From: Runella sp. CRIBMP
Lineage (GTDB): Bacteria; Bacteroidota; Bacteroidia; Cytophagales; Spirosomataceae
Assembly: GCF_009905605.1 (NCBI RefSeq)
Contig: NZ_JAAAKZ010000001.1
Coordinates: 372,001 to 436,000 of the forward strand
Length of the DNA: 64,000 bases
Direction: 5' to 3'
The notes under the pieces are model-generated. The model worked only from the letters and a program-made list of their open reading frames with translations, was not told the DNA's origin and did not search any database. The translations under genes and the position numbers were made by a program. Below are positions 19,930 through 27,348 of the stretch, piece after piece; the stretch's first letter is position 1, and each line of letters begins with the position of its first letter.

Positions 19930-20079
19930 GCCTCCATAGCTCAGTTGCGGTTCGACGTTTCGATAGAGCGGTGCGTTGGTGATGTGTAGGTGGTATAATA
20001 ATAAGCCTCCATAGCTCAGTTGCGGTTCGACGTTTCGATAGAGCGGTGCGTTGGTGATGTGTAGGTGGTATAATAATAA
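19930..20079 (+). repeat. Two identical 75-bp tRNA-Thr-derived tandem repeats
   Basis: Copies at 19930-20004 and 20005-20079 are identical over 75 bases and run directly into the intact tRNA-Thr. Each starts with the exact first 18 bases of the tRNA (GCCTCCATAGCTCAGTTG). A 16-base insert resembling a T-arm (CGGTTCGACGTTTCGA) follows, then a diverged anticodon arm whose loop would read TTGGTGA (GGT anticodon). There is no 3' acceptor strand or T-arm in the right place. They cannot fold as complete tRNAs and look like duplicated tRNA fragments. Each ends in an AT-rich tract (TATAATAATAA), which also lies just before the true tRNA and may supply promoter sequence. Confidence 0.85.
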
Positions 20080-20152
20080 GCCTCCATAGCTCAGTTGGTA
20101 GAGCGGCGCATTCGTAATGCGTAGGTCGCAGGTTCAAGTCCTGTTGGAGGCT
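20080..20152 (+). tRNA. tRNA-Thr (anticodon CGT)
   Basis: A full cloverleaf is present: acceptor GCCTCCA/TGGAGGC (20080-20086 with 20145-20151), D-stem GCTC/GAGC, anticodon stem GCGCA/TGCGT around loop TTCGTAA (anticodon CGT, decoding ACG), T-arm GCAGG-TTCAAGT-CCTGT and discriminator T. CCA is not encoded. An integrated element begins in its 3' end and restores it. The original terminator appears to have been pushed 7.4 kb away (27536-27572). Confidence 0.97.
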
Positions 20153-20156
20153 CGAA
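20133..20156 (+). other. attL, left attachment repeat
   Basis: Twenty-four bases, TTCAAGTCCTGT through GGCTCGAA, are identical to 27503-27526. They cover the tRNA T-loop, acceptor 3' strand and four bases beyond the discriminator, as expected for a tyrosine integrase using the 3' end of a tRNA. Confidence 0.9.
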
Positions 20157-20657
20157 TATATCTTATTAACTAATTGTTTTTCAAGTATTTAATGAGATAT
20201 ATTTTTATATTTTCTACTACGTTGTCGGTTTGGTTGTCGGTTTTGAAAATTTACCGTCAAATCTACGTCACAGAACACCTCAAAGTGCAGGCGGCAATTT
20301 TAGGGAAATGTTTGTAGTTAGGGCACTTTTCCCGCACGTCTTTTTACTTCATTATCAAAAATTAATAGGTAAAGTTTAAACCTCTGCAAAATAATTATCT
20401 TTCCAAAAGGGAGGTTTTATAAGGTTTTGTCTATACATACATCAACGAGTTAAGGGGCTATTTTTCAAATTTGGGGCAGTTTGAGGGAAATGTATTAAAA
20501 AATCCAACAAAAATTCTTTTGGAAGTATTTTTCTAACATCCTGAGAAGAACTGTTGAACGCAATACTTTTAAATTATATTTACTTTCCAATGTGGTTTAA
20601 ACTTCCTGAAAATCTATTACACACTAATTCTTACATGTAGGCACTAACTCAACAAGT
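20157..20657. other. Left-end noncoding region of the element
   Basis: About 500 AT-rich bases without a supported gene. It holds the left copy of the 24-bp double GTTGTCGGTTT repeat (20221-20244) and presumably the promoter of the fibre gene, for which no clear -7 box is seen. An origin or nick site could lie here; no convincing hairpin origin was found. Confidence 0.4.
20221..20244 (+). repeat. Left arm-type site candidate (double GTTGTCGGTTT)
   Basis: Two tandem copies of GTTGTCGGTTT, two bases apart, form a 24-base block repeated exactly and in the same orientation at 27373-27396. The copies sit 64 bases inside attL and 106 bases inside attR. This position fits integrase or excisionase arm-type binding sites. 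The role is inferred. Confidence 0.65.
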
Positions 20658-22268
20658 ATGAAAAACTTCTTATTTATCTCTTTTTTTATCAGTACACTGA
20701 TTGGAAATGCGCAAATCTTTACCCAGAATCCTACCAGTGGCTCTATAATTATTACTCCCAAAGGTGTTGGATCGTCTTCATATTCCTCATCTGTTACCAC
20801 TAATGTAGTATTTGGAGAGGATGCAATGAAGTATAATACTACTGGCAATTGGAATACCGCAATCGGAAGAGCAACTCTTACATCAAATCGTACTGGTGTT
20901 GGTAATACAGCAGTCGGAAATGGCTCACTTGCTCTAAATTATTCGGGTGATAACAATGTTGCCGTTGGAGGGGAGGCTCTCTATTCTAATACTACAGGAA
21001 TGTATAATACAGCAATAGGAGACCGAAGTCTTCATGAGAATATAAGTGGGAGTAATAATGTAGCATTTGGTGCAACCGCCCTTTATTACAATACTGGAAA
21101 TGCTAACACTGCAATTGGAACCCAAAGCCTTTATTCTAATACAACTGGCAATGAAAATACAGCTATTGGAAATGAAGCTCTTAAATTTAATACTACTGGC
21201 AATTGGAACACAGCTATTGGTCGTAAAGCTTTATACAGTAATACAATGGGCAGCCAGAACACAGCAGTTGGTAATGGCGCACTTGAACTGAATACAGGAA
21301 GTAGCAACACTGCTGTTGGAGAGCAGGCTCTTGCTTTTAATACAAGTGGTGAAGGCAATACTGGTATTGGATGGAATGCTCTTTTTAAAAATAGTACAGG
21401 TACTTTTAACACTGCGACAGGTGCTAATGCGCTTAACAATAATACCACAGGCCAACAAAACACGGCTAATGGATTTTTCGCTCTAAGGAATAATTTAACA
21501 GGAGGCAATAACACGGCTAATGGATTTTTCGCTCTAAGGAATAATTTAACTGGTAATGGAAACATTGCCAATGGGTCTTTTGCCCTTAATAATAATACCA
21601 TTGGCATTTATAATACAGCTAATGGATATGCGACACTTTTGAATAACACAACGGGAAGTAATAATACAGCTAATGGACATCTTGCCGGTATAGCTATTGT
21701 AGAAGGTAATAGTAATACCTTTTTAGGTGATTCTGCTGATGCTACTGGGGACTTTAGCAACGTTGTTGCTATTGGAGCGAGTGCAAAAGTTAGTGCGAGT
21801 AACAAAGTACGGATTGGGAATGAGAGTATTACGGTCATTGAAGGGCAGGTAGCATGGAGCAATCCCTCTGACCGTCGTTTAAAAGAAAATATCATTTACT
21901 CAAATCAGTTAGGTCTTGATTTTATTAATCGCCTTCAAACGGTTTCGTACAACTATATCGCCGATAAAACACAAACTCGTTATGACGGTTTTATTGCCCA
22001 GGATGTTGAGCAAATAATGAAAGACCTTAATGTGCCATTCAGTGGTGTTAAAAAGTCAAACGATGGAACATACTCCTTAGCCTATTCTGATTTTGTGATG
22101 CCTCTTGTAAATGCTGTTAAAGAACAACAAAATCAAATTAACGATTTGAAAAAGGAAAATGAAGCATTGAAAAAAGGAAATGAAGTTTTAGAAGCTTTGG
22201 TAAAACGAGTAACAGCTTTGGAGGAATCAAAATTGCAACCTAAACTTCAAAATTCAGAAAGAGAATAA
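20658..22268 (+). CDS. Secreted repeat fibre with C-terminal peptidase S74 self-chaperone domain
   Basis: The 536-residue protein has a Sec signal (MKNFLFISFFISTLIGNAQ). About 20 degenerate 14-17-residue repeats follow, of the type NTAIGxxALxxNTTG, like head repeats of trimeric YadA-type adhesins, over residues 60-370. The C-terminal part begins SDRRLKENI, typical of the S74 intramolecular chaperone (residues about 400-490), then a heptad-rich coiled coil (KEQQNQINDLKKENEALKK). Related proteins trimerise and may self-cleave. A 39-base stretch is exactly repeated 51 bases apart (21461 and 21512), showing recent unit duplication. It is cargo of the integrated element, probably displayed at the cell surface. 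Confidence 0.82.
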   Translation: MKNFLFISFFISTLIGNAQIFTQNPTSGSIIITPKGVGSSSYSSSVTTNVVFGEDAMKYNTTGNWNTAIGRATLTSNRTGVGNTAVGNGSLALNYSGDNNVAVGGEALYSNTTGMYNTAIGDRSLHENISGSNNVAFGATALYYNTGNANTAIGTQSLYSNTTGNENTAIGNEALKFNTTGNWNTAIGRKALYSNTMGSQNTAVGNGALELNTGSSNTAVGEQALAFNTSGEGNTGIGWNALFKNSTGTFNTATGANALNNNTTGQQNTANGFFALRNNLTGGNNTANGFFALRNNLTGNGNIANGSFALNNNTIGIYNTANGYATLLNNTTGSNNTANGHLAGIAIVEGNSNTFLGDSADATGDFSNVVAIGASAKVSASNKVRIGNESITVIEGQVAWSNPSDRRLKENIIYSNQLGLDFINRLQTVSYNYIADKTQTRYDGFIAQDVEQIMKDLNVPFSGVKKSNDGTYSLAYSDFVMPLVNAVKEQQNQINDLKKENEALKKGNEVLEALVKRVTALEESKLQPKLQNSERE

Positions 22269-22538
22269 AGCCATAACGGATTGGTAGAGAGTGTAAAAAA
22301 TGGTCAAAGTATATTCTACTTCTCACACTTAGCCCCCATTTATCCATGTGGGATTTGGCTTTTTTGGATGTCCTCCCAATCGCTAGATATTTTCCATTAT
22401 TAGGGAACCCAGTTGGATGATTTTTAAATTATAAGTGTGCTAGGCTCTGGTTATGAGTCTACTGAGTTAAAAAGTACAAAACAATAGATTGTTGTATTTA
22501 TACATGACCGAAATACAAAAAAACTAAAATTAAAGTAC

Positions 22539-23519
22539 CTAAAATGGTGCTGTTAATATAGGAGAGGCATAAGAAAATTTCGGACATTTTACTGGTGTAT
22601 TTGAAGTAGTAAAATGTCCTAAGTTCTTGTTTTGGGAGTCGGGTAAAACGTCCGAAGTTTTTAACAGTTCCTCTACCTTTTCCGCTATCAGTTGGCCTAC
22701 TGTTTCACGGATACCCGCCCCGTACTTTTTAATCACCTTCTCGAATTGTCCCCGGTAGTAGTTACGCTGTTTACGGTCGGTCAAATCCCGCCAAAAGTTA
22801 GGGTTCATGCCTTGTTCGTATGTGCGTCTTTCAGGTCTTGACATTTGCCCCGTGTCCAACTTTTTTTCGCCTATGATTAAACCGTTGTACGTCTCGCACA
22901 ATTTAACGCCCATTAGACGCAGTTTAGATACGTCTAACAAATCGGCCAACGTCTGAACCTCTACCTCTGCCAAGTGTTTCATTGCTATCGTTTTTACTTC
23001 AAACCGTAGCACGTTGCTATCTAGTCGGTATTGGTGTCTTTTGTCGTATACCTTCACGATATAGTTTTGTTGTGCCCATCGTAAAAGATACCCTTTGCCG
23101 TTAAAAAATTGAGTTTCGGGGAGTTTATACCAGTAGTTTAGAATAGTATCTAAGAATCTGGAGGGGGATGTGTCAAGTCGGATGTTTACCCCAAATTCTA
23201 CATTGTGTAAGGTAACACGTTCGGGCATAGTATCTAGTATATCAACAACCGTCCCGATTGTCTCTACCAGTTTTGCGTAGTTAAAAGTATCGTAATTATG
23301 GATCCCATCGTTGGCGAACTTATGTAAACTGCCTCTTACCTCTACCAAGCCCGAAGGGTACAGAATTATCTTTAGATTTTTTATTTCAGCGGTTTTACTC
23401 TCATCCTTTTGTTCCCCAGTGTCAGTATTTATGCTACTAAAGAAGTTGAGTTGTGGGTTCTGTCTTAATCGTTCCGCTGTACCTGTGTCGTTTATTCGTA
23501 ACTTTACAAAGTCAATCAT
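22539..23519 (-). CDS. Rep-like protein (phage/plasmid gene II/X-like replication initiator), tentative
   Basis: From ATG 23519 the product is 326 residues. Features include MIDFVKLRIND at the start, GSLHKFANDGIHNY, LHNVEFGVNI, IVKVYDKRHQY and LRFEVKTIAMKHL. I associate this pattern with Bacteroidota mobile-element proteins related to filamentous-phage-type replication proteins. That assignment is by memory of family appearance and is not certain. A nicking tyrosine cannot be fixed. The longer frame (to 23630) crosses a strong terminator hairpin, so it was shortened. If correct, the element can replicate by rolling circle after excision. Confidence 0.55.
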   Translation of the reverse strand: MIDFVKLRINDTGTAERLRQNPQLNFFSSINTDTGEQKDESKTAEIKNLKIILYPSGLVEVRGSLHKFANDGIHNYDTFNYAKLVETIGTVVDILDTMPERVTLHNVEFGVNIRLDTSPSRFLDTILNYWYKLPETQFFNGKGYLLRWAQQNYIVKVYDKRHQYRLDSNVLRFEVKTIAMKHLAEVEVQTLADLLDVSKLRLMGVKLCETYNGLIIGEKKLDTGQMSRPERRTYEQGMNPNFWRDLTDRKQRNYYRGQFEKVIKKYGAGIRETVGQLIAEKVEELLKTSDVLPDSQNKNLGHFTTSNTPVKCPKFSYASPILTAPF

Positions 23520-23532
23520 TTGTCTATGGTTG

Positions 23533-23543
23533 AAAATCGAACA
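23533..23543 (-). promoter_or_regulatory. Shared leader motif, copy upstream of rep
   Basis: The minus strand reads TGTTCGATTTT, 13 bases before the rep ATG. The same 11 bases occur before the 294-residue gene and before int. Confidence 0.6.
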
Positions 23544-23550
23544 TGAAAAG

Positions 23551-23580
23551 AAAGACGGGAGTAAATTACAACCCGTCTTT
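23551..23580 (-). terminator. Bidirectional hairpin terminator between the winged-helix gene and rep
   Basis: AAAGACGGG (23551-23559) pairs with CCCGTCTTT (23572-23580) with a 12-nt loop, flanked by T runs on the plus strand and CTTTT on the minus strand. It lies 9 bases beyond the winged-helix gene stop and upstream of the rep ATG, so rep needs its own promoter. Confidence 0.8.
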
Positions 23581-23589
23581 TTTGTTGGA

Positions 23590-23901
23590 TTAGATTGATT
23601 GGATTCGCCATAAAAAGTTTGGTCTTCCATAACAACCCATTCTCTTTTCTTGAAGCTTTGATACTTTACCTTCTTTCATCAAAGTATTTAAACTTCGACA
23701 TATTGAGGTACGCGGTGTGTGTTCGTGAATGATTTGTTCGGCTAATAGCCTATCGAAAATCTCACAAATGGTAAACTTTTGGTCAGCATTTTGTAACATA
23801 AAGTTTAGAACTTTTGCATCTTGCGCTAAGGCTTTTGACTTGTACAATGTTAAGTCAAGACCATTTTCGGCGGTAGTATTGTAAAACGTGCCTGTTGTCA
23901 T
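23590..23901 (-). CDS. Small winged-helix DNA-binding protein
   Basis: From ATG 23901 the product is 103 residues. The region from about residue 20 has the spacing of a winged helix: AQDAKVLNFMLQ, then FTICEIFDRLLAE, PRTSICRSLNTLMKEGKVSKL and a YGRPNFLWRI wing. A longer frame would start inside the upstream gene. It begins two bases after the stop of the excisionase-like gene, so both are one operon. It probably regulates excision or replication. Confidence 0.65.
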   Translation of the reverse strand: MTTGTFYNTTAENGLDLTLYKSKALAQDAKVLNFMLQNADQKFTICEIFDRLLAEQIIHEHTPRTSICRSLNTLMKEGKVSKLQEKRMGCYGRPNFLWRIQSI

Positions 23902-23903
23902 TA

Positions 23904-24194
23904 TTACCGCCCTCCTGTTTTGATTTGCCGCAATGCTGCCTCTACGTCGGTCTGATAGTACCGTACCCGTGTGCCGATACGGTTGGCGGTTATTTTGCCG
24001 TTCATTGTCCATTCGTGCAACGTAGGTAACGATATGCCTAAGAAATGCGCGGTTTCCTGTCGCGTCAATAGTTTGGGGGAGTGTGGAGGCTGAACCGCTG
24101 CCTCTATCATGGGTCGAACCGTTCGTTCTACCGCTGCCATAATTAGCCCAGTCAATTCATCGGGCGTGAAGGTTGTGCTGATAATTGTCTGCAT
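23904..24194 (-). CDS. Excisionase/AlpA-like helix-turn-helix protein
   Basis: From ATG 24194 the 96-residue protein has an N-terminal helical part and a C-terminal MerR/excisionase-type HTH: LLTRQETAHFLGISLPTLHEW followed by GKITANRIGTRVRYYQTDVEAAL. This domain is common in Xis and AlpA proteins that steer integrase direction or activate it. TTG 24224 was rejected as start. Its upstream region has two 11-bp direct repeats and a G8 tract. Confidence 0.85.
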   Translation of the reverse strand: MQTIISTTFTPDELTGLIMAAVERTVRPMIEAAVQPPHSPKLLTRQETAHFLGISLPTLHEWTMNGKITANRIGTRVRYYQTDVEAALRQIKTGGR

Positions 24195-24232
24195 CGTTTT
24201 ATGTGTTTTTGTTAAACGACGCAAAACAGTAC

Positions 24233-24262
24233 AGGGGAAAAATAGGGGAAAAACGGGGGGGG
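24233..24262. repeat. Two 11-bp direct repeats and G8 tract upstream of the HTH operon
   Basis: AGGGGAAAAAT (24233-24243), AGGGGAAAAAC (24244-24254) and GGGGGGGG (24255-24262) are consecutive, 39 bases upstream of the excisionase-like ATG. They could be an operator or iteron. Function is not shown. Confidence 0.4.
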
Positions 24263-24298
24263 TTATTTTACCGACAATTTCATAAAGTAGGATAAAGT

Positions 24299-25183
24299 TT
24301 AGAGTTCAATACCAAATTTTATCAACTCACTTTTTACTTTTTGTAATGCCTTTTGCGTTTTTGGGTCATCATTAGTACCCTGACCGTACCCTGAAAGACC
24401 TTTTCTTATAGTATCTGGATTTATACCTATTATTGGGGCTAATAGTTTTGAAAATTCTGTATCATTTAATGAAGGTTTTTTTGCCTTACAATAATTTTTT
24501 AAATGATCAATTACGCCTAATTCTTTGAGAAAAACTAACTTATGGCCGGCTGAATCAAGTTCAAGTTGGGTTTCCGCGTTTTCCTTTATGGCCTTTACCG
24601 CTGGCAATTGTTCAATTGTTTCACCGTTCAATTCTGACAATTCTGTACGTTTTTCTGCTATCCAATTATTTACTAACTTCCTAATTTGTAATACATACAG
24701 TTGAGGTAGTTGAATGTATTTATTTATTTCTTTAAACACTTGTGAAATATATTCTAACCAATTATTGAGGTCATAATGGTAATGACTATAATGAAAATGT
24801 AAGTAATCATGGATATACCAACTTTCACTAGGAGACTCATCATACCTATCCATATCATAATATTCTACTGCCCTTTTTATAAAGGCTTTATTTACATCAC
24901 TTTCAGTCATCTTTACTAAAGTGTGCTTGTATTCCAAAATGTAATCATTTGGAATCGGTTCATCTGTAAAAAAATCTGCCCCCTCTTTATATACGGGCTT
25001 TGAATGAAAATCATAAGGCAAACAGAATTTGAATATTTCAAACTTTACTCCCCATTCATCAGAGATTAAATAAGGGTTGGGATGAATATACCTAATTGGT
25101 CCTTTGATTAAATCAGCATCTTGAAACCCTTTGGGAGGGAAAAACACAAAATAAGATATAGGGTCATGTGCCGTTATGGTCAT
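24299..25183 (-). CDS. Unknown 294-residue element cargo protein
   Basis: I do not recognise the N-terminal two thirds. It is rich in aromatic residues and has a striking His/Tyr run near residues 120-135 (YLHFHYSHYHYDLNN). The C-terminal 80 residues (HKLVFLKELGVIDHL, FSKLLAPIIGINPDTIRKGLSGYG, KVKSELIKFGIEL) resemble a domain I associate with accessory proteins of Bacteroidota mobile elements and may bind DNA. Base composition is visibly more AT-rich than the flanking chromosome. ATG 25183 is chosen; TTG 25198 is only a read-through from the leader. The shared leader motif lies 22 bases upstream. Confidence 0.65.
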   Translation of the reverse strand: MTITAHDPISYFVFFPPKGFQDADLIKGPIRYIHPNPYLISDEWGVKFEIFKFCLPYDFHSKPVYKEGADFFTDEPIPNDYILEYKHTLVKMTESDVNKAFIKRAVEYYDMDRYDESPSESWYIHDYLHFHYSHYHYDLNNWLEYISQVFKEINKYIQLPQLYVLQIRKLVNNWIAEKRTELSELNGETIEQLPAVKAIKENAETQLELDSAGHKLVFLKELGVIDHLKNYCKAKKPSLNDTEFSKLLAPIIGINPDTIRKGLSGYGQGTNDDPKTQKALQKVKSELIKFGIEL

Positions 25184-25205
25184 TTTATCAACAATCAAAC
25201 GTTAA

Positions 25206-25216
25206 AAAATCGAACA
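25206..25216 (-). promoter_or_regulatory. Shared leader motif, copy upstream of the 294-residue gene
   Basis: The minus strand reads TGTTCGATTTT, 22 bases before ATG 25183. The match to the int copy extends outward to CTTGTTCGATTTT and a nearby TTAAC. Confidence 0.6.
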
Positions 25217-25281
25217 AGTAAAGCCCCTGCGCGGTCTATCGGTAGAGGGAGAATATTAGAAGTACTGTAATGAGGTTATTT

Positions 25282-25506
25282 TTAGGCTGCGTTTTGATTC
25301 TTCCATTGTATTTCAACCCCTAACGGTTGCATAAGAACCGCCAATTCGCCTAAATATTGACTTCTACGGTATTCGTATTGCTCAATCACAAAGGCGTCGG
25401 GTTCAGGGTCGTTACGGTGTATTTGTAGTGTGCCGTTGATTTGCTCAATCAATTCAATCAGTCGCATAATACGGCTGCTGCGGTCGGTTGGTTGTCGTTC
25501 CATCAT
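25282..25506 (-). CDS. Small 74-residue protein downstream of the NTase-like gene
   Basis: The product is mostly predicted helix (RIMRLIELIEQINGTLQIH, FVIEQYEYRRSQYLGELAVLMQPLG). It is acidic in the middle and has no recognised family motif. ATG 25506 lies two bases after the stop of the nucleotidyltransferase-like gene; another ATG follows at once. The tight pairing suggests a partner or antidote of the upstream protein. It lacks the RxxxxH motif of HEPN partners. Confidence 0.6.
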   Translation of the reverse strand: MMERQPTDRSSRIMRLIELIEQINGTLQIHRNDPEPDAFVIEQYEYRRSQYLGELAVLMQPLGVEIQWKNQNAA

Positions 25507-25508
25507 TA

Positions 25509-25970
25509 TCAAAATTGAATTTTTATCAATCCTTTGGGTCGTTTGTCATCATCGTTTGCCCAATCAAAGAGCCACTGTTTTCTATTAATTTCGTTTAGGT
25601 ATTCTTTTCTATGCAATGGAGGGTAAAAGGGCATTATATACCCGTCTAACCTACTTTTTCGCTCAAATCTAAGATTCCGAAGTATACCAAGTTCTTTGCT
25701 CCTTTCTTCGTATGTTTTTATCTCAACCCATGTGATAAAATCAATATCATCAGGATTTAAAACATTAGCGACAAAACTCCCGTCAATCCACTGATAAAAC
25801 TCGCCATCTATGATTTGGCGTAATCGGTCGAGATAGGCTACATATTCTCTAAAAATCGTTGGCCGGGTGTTGGAATTTGGAAACCCGTATACAAACACCT
25901 GTTCAAACGTTTCAAGGTCTGTTGGTATCACTTCATAGGGCATTAAGTACCCGTATTGGTCAAATGTCAT
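25509..25970 (-). CDS. Nucleotidyltransferase-fold protein (DUF6932/MNT-like)
   Basis: The 153-residue protein has WIDGSFVANVLNPDDIDFITW (G64-S65, then D75-I76-D77), which matches the hG[GS]x9-13DhD active-site pattern of minimal nucleotidyltransferases. Both acidic residues are present, so it may be active. Related families include MNT antitoxins, AbiE-type toxins and stand-alone DUF6932 proteins. Its ATG overlaps the integrase stop as ATGA, so it is translated with int. The small gene follows two bases later. A toxin-antitoxin or stabilisation module linked to the integrase is inferred. Confidence 0.68.
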   Translation of the reverse strand: MTFDQYGYLMPYEVIPTDLETFEQVFVYGFPNSNTRPTIFREYVAYLDRLRQIIDGEFYQWIDGSFVANVLNPDDIDFITWVEIKTYEERSKELGILRNLRFERKSRLDGYIMPFYPPLHRKEYLNEINRKQWLFDWANDDDKRPKGLIKIQF

Positions 25971-27322
25971 ACGGCCTTTCTAAATGGGTTTTGTTGGCGT
26001 TGTTGCTCCCATACCTCTGCCATTTTTTGCGCGTGCTGTTTAGGAGTAAATTTGATATATTTCAAAAACACACTTTCAGTTTTGTGGCCTGTCACCTGCA
26101 TAATAGAGTAGGCAGGTACACCCATTGCATACTGATTGGTAGCAAACGAACGGCGGCAAGTGTGTGTACTTATCAACTCATATTTGGGTTTGGTGAGCGT
26201 TACCCTTTTACCTCCTTTGGTTTTGGTACTTGAAATTGGTTCATCCAACTCTCCTAACTTGCCTAATTCTTTGAGGAAAAGATTCATTTTTTGGATGCTG
26301 ACAACAGGAGGGAGGCCGTTAGGCGTTTTGTCTTGATAACGCTCCCTTATCGCCTTCACCATCGGATGTACTGGAATCCAAACCTCTTTACCCGTTTTCT
26401 TAGTCAGGATATTGATTAACATATCCCCATTTTCATCAGTACGAAAATTGTCTTTATGAATTGTGGTCAAATCTCCAAACCGTAACCCTGTCCAACAACC
26501 CACTAAAAACAAATCCCTTACCCGCTCCAAACGGGAGTTTTCCGAAAGGTCGAGACGGTAGAGTTGATAGAGTTCACTTTCATTTAAGTAAATGTGGTCA
26601 ATTTCTTCTTTGACCACTTTGAACCTGTTACCTTTAAATCCGTCATGCTCCGTAACCCCCCTTTCAAGGGCATCATTCAAAAACACTTTGAGGTTTTTGA
26701 TTTGTTTGCCTACGGTGTTGGTAGTCTGTTTTTTCTTGTTGGCTAAAAATTCCGTAAAGTCGTAATAAAAATTGAGGTCAATCCCTGCAAAATCGAGACT
26801 ACGGTATTTTTGTCGGTTATTGGCTACGAAGTCTTTGAGGTGATTTAATGTAGCCTGATACGACCGAATTGTCAATTCCGAATAGGGTTCCTGCGTGGTA
26901 GGATTCAAACGATTCGGGCGGTCTTTTATAAACTCCTCTATGAAGTCGAACAAAGTCACTTTGCCCGTTTTTGTGCCTTTAGAAAGGTTGTCTTCACGGC
27001 CCTTAATACTTCTATCCAACAACACTTTTAAATCGTCAGGTAAAGGGTATTGATTAACATTATTGGCTAAGTAGTTTGTGAATGCCTGTTTAGCGCGTCG
27101 CTCAAAGTCGGCCAACATATTATCAAGGTCACGAAGTTCGGGAAATTTGCGTCGTAAACTCTCTACTTTCTTGGGTCGTTGGGTTTTAGTGTCCCAATGT
27201 TCGGGAAGGATGGTTTCACCCGTAGAATAAACCAATTTACGGTTGGCGTATCGAATTACCAAGTAAATAGGTTCGGGTTTATACGACGTTTGCCGCCTTA
27301 GATTGAAGTTAAACTTTGCCAT
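25967..27322 (-). CDS. Tyrosine site-specific integrase
   Basis: The 451-residue protein (from ATG 27322) has an N-terminal arm-binding domain (YLVIRYANRKLVYSTGETILPEHW), a SAM-like core-binding domain (about 125-230) and a catalytic domain with Arg281 (TGLRFGD), a lysine in KKTGKEVW, His387 and Arg390 (HTCRRSF), His413 (TGHKT) and Tyr422 (FLKYIKF). All catalytic residues are intact. It is of the Bacteroidota tRNA-targeting type and lies about 180 bases inside attR. The longer frame starts with TTG inside the leader motif and was rejected. Confidence 0.96.
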   Translation of the reverse strand: MAKFNFNLRRQTSYKPEPIYLVIRYANRKLVYSTGETILPEHWDTKTQRPKKVESLRRKFPELRDLDNMLADFERRAKQAFTNYLANNVNQYPLPDDLKVLLDRSIKGREDNLSKGTKTGKVTLFDFIEEFIKDRPNRLNPTTQEPYSELTIRSYQATLNHLKDFVANNRQKYRSLDFAGIDLNFYYDFTEFLANKKKQTTNTVGKQIKNLKVFLNDALERGVTEHDGFKGNRFKVVKEEIDHIYLNESELYQLYRLDLSENSRLERVRDLFLVGCWTGLRFGDLTTIHKDNFRTDENGDMLINILTKKTGKEVWIPVHPMVKAIRERYQDKTPNGLPPVVSIQKMNLFLKELGKLGELDEPISSTKTKGGKRVTLTKPKYELISTHTCRRSFATNQYAMGVPAYSIMQVTGHKTESVFLKYIKFTPKQHAQKMAEVWEQQRQQNPFRKAV

Positions 27323-27334
27323 GTCTGAACAGTT

Positions 27335-27345
27335 AAAATCGAACA
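27335..27345 (-). promoter_or_regulatory. Shared leader motif, copy upstream of int
   Basis: The minus strand reads TGTTCGATTTT, 12 bases before ATG 27322 and just after the int -7 box, so it lies at or just after the expected transcription start. An operator or translation element is possible. Confidence 0.6.
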
Positions 27346-27348
27346 AGA

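Noticed and set aside
19796-20137. A 113-codon minus-strand frame with repeated ELWRLI-type units
   Set aside because: It is antisense to the tRNA-like repeats and the tRNA itself; the periodic peptide only reflects the 75-bp repeats.
19930-20152. CRISPR array
   Set aside because: Repeats are directly adjacent without spacers and derive from tRNA-Thr. No cas genes are present.
20658-22268. Phage tail fibre
   Set aside because: The signal peptide and absence of other virion genes favour a secreted cell-surface protein with an S74 domain.
23520-23630. N-terminal extension of the Rep-like gene
   Set aside because: It crosses a strong terminator and the shared leader motif; the extra residues look untranslated.
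25282-25512. ATGA overlap of the small gene with the NTase-like gene
   Set aside because: The frame to 25512 starts with TTG; the first ATG (25506) lies two bases after the NTase stop, so the genes are adjacent, not overlapping.
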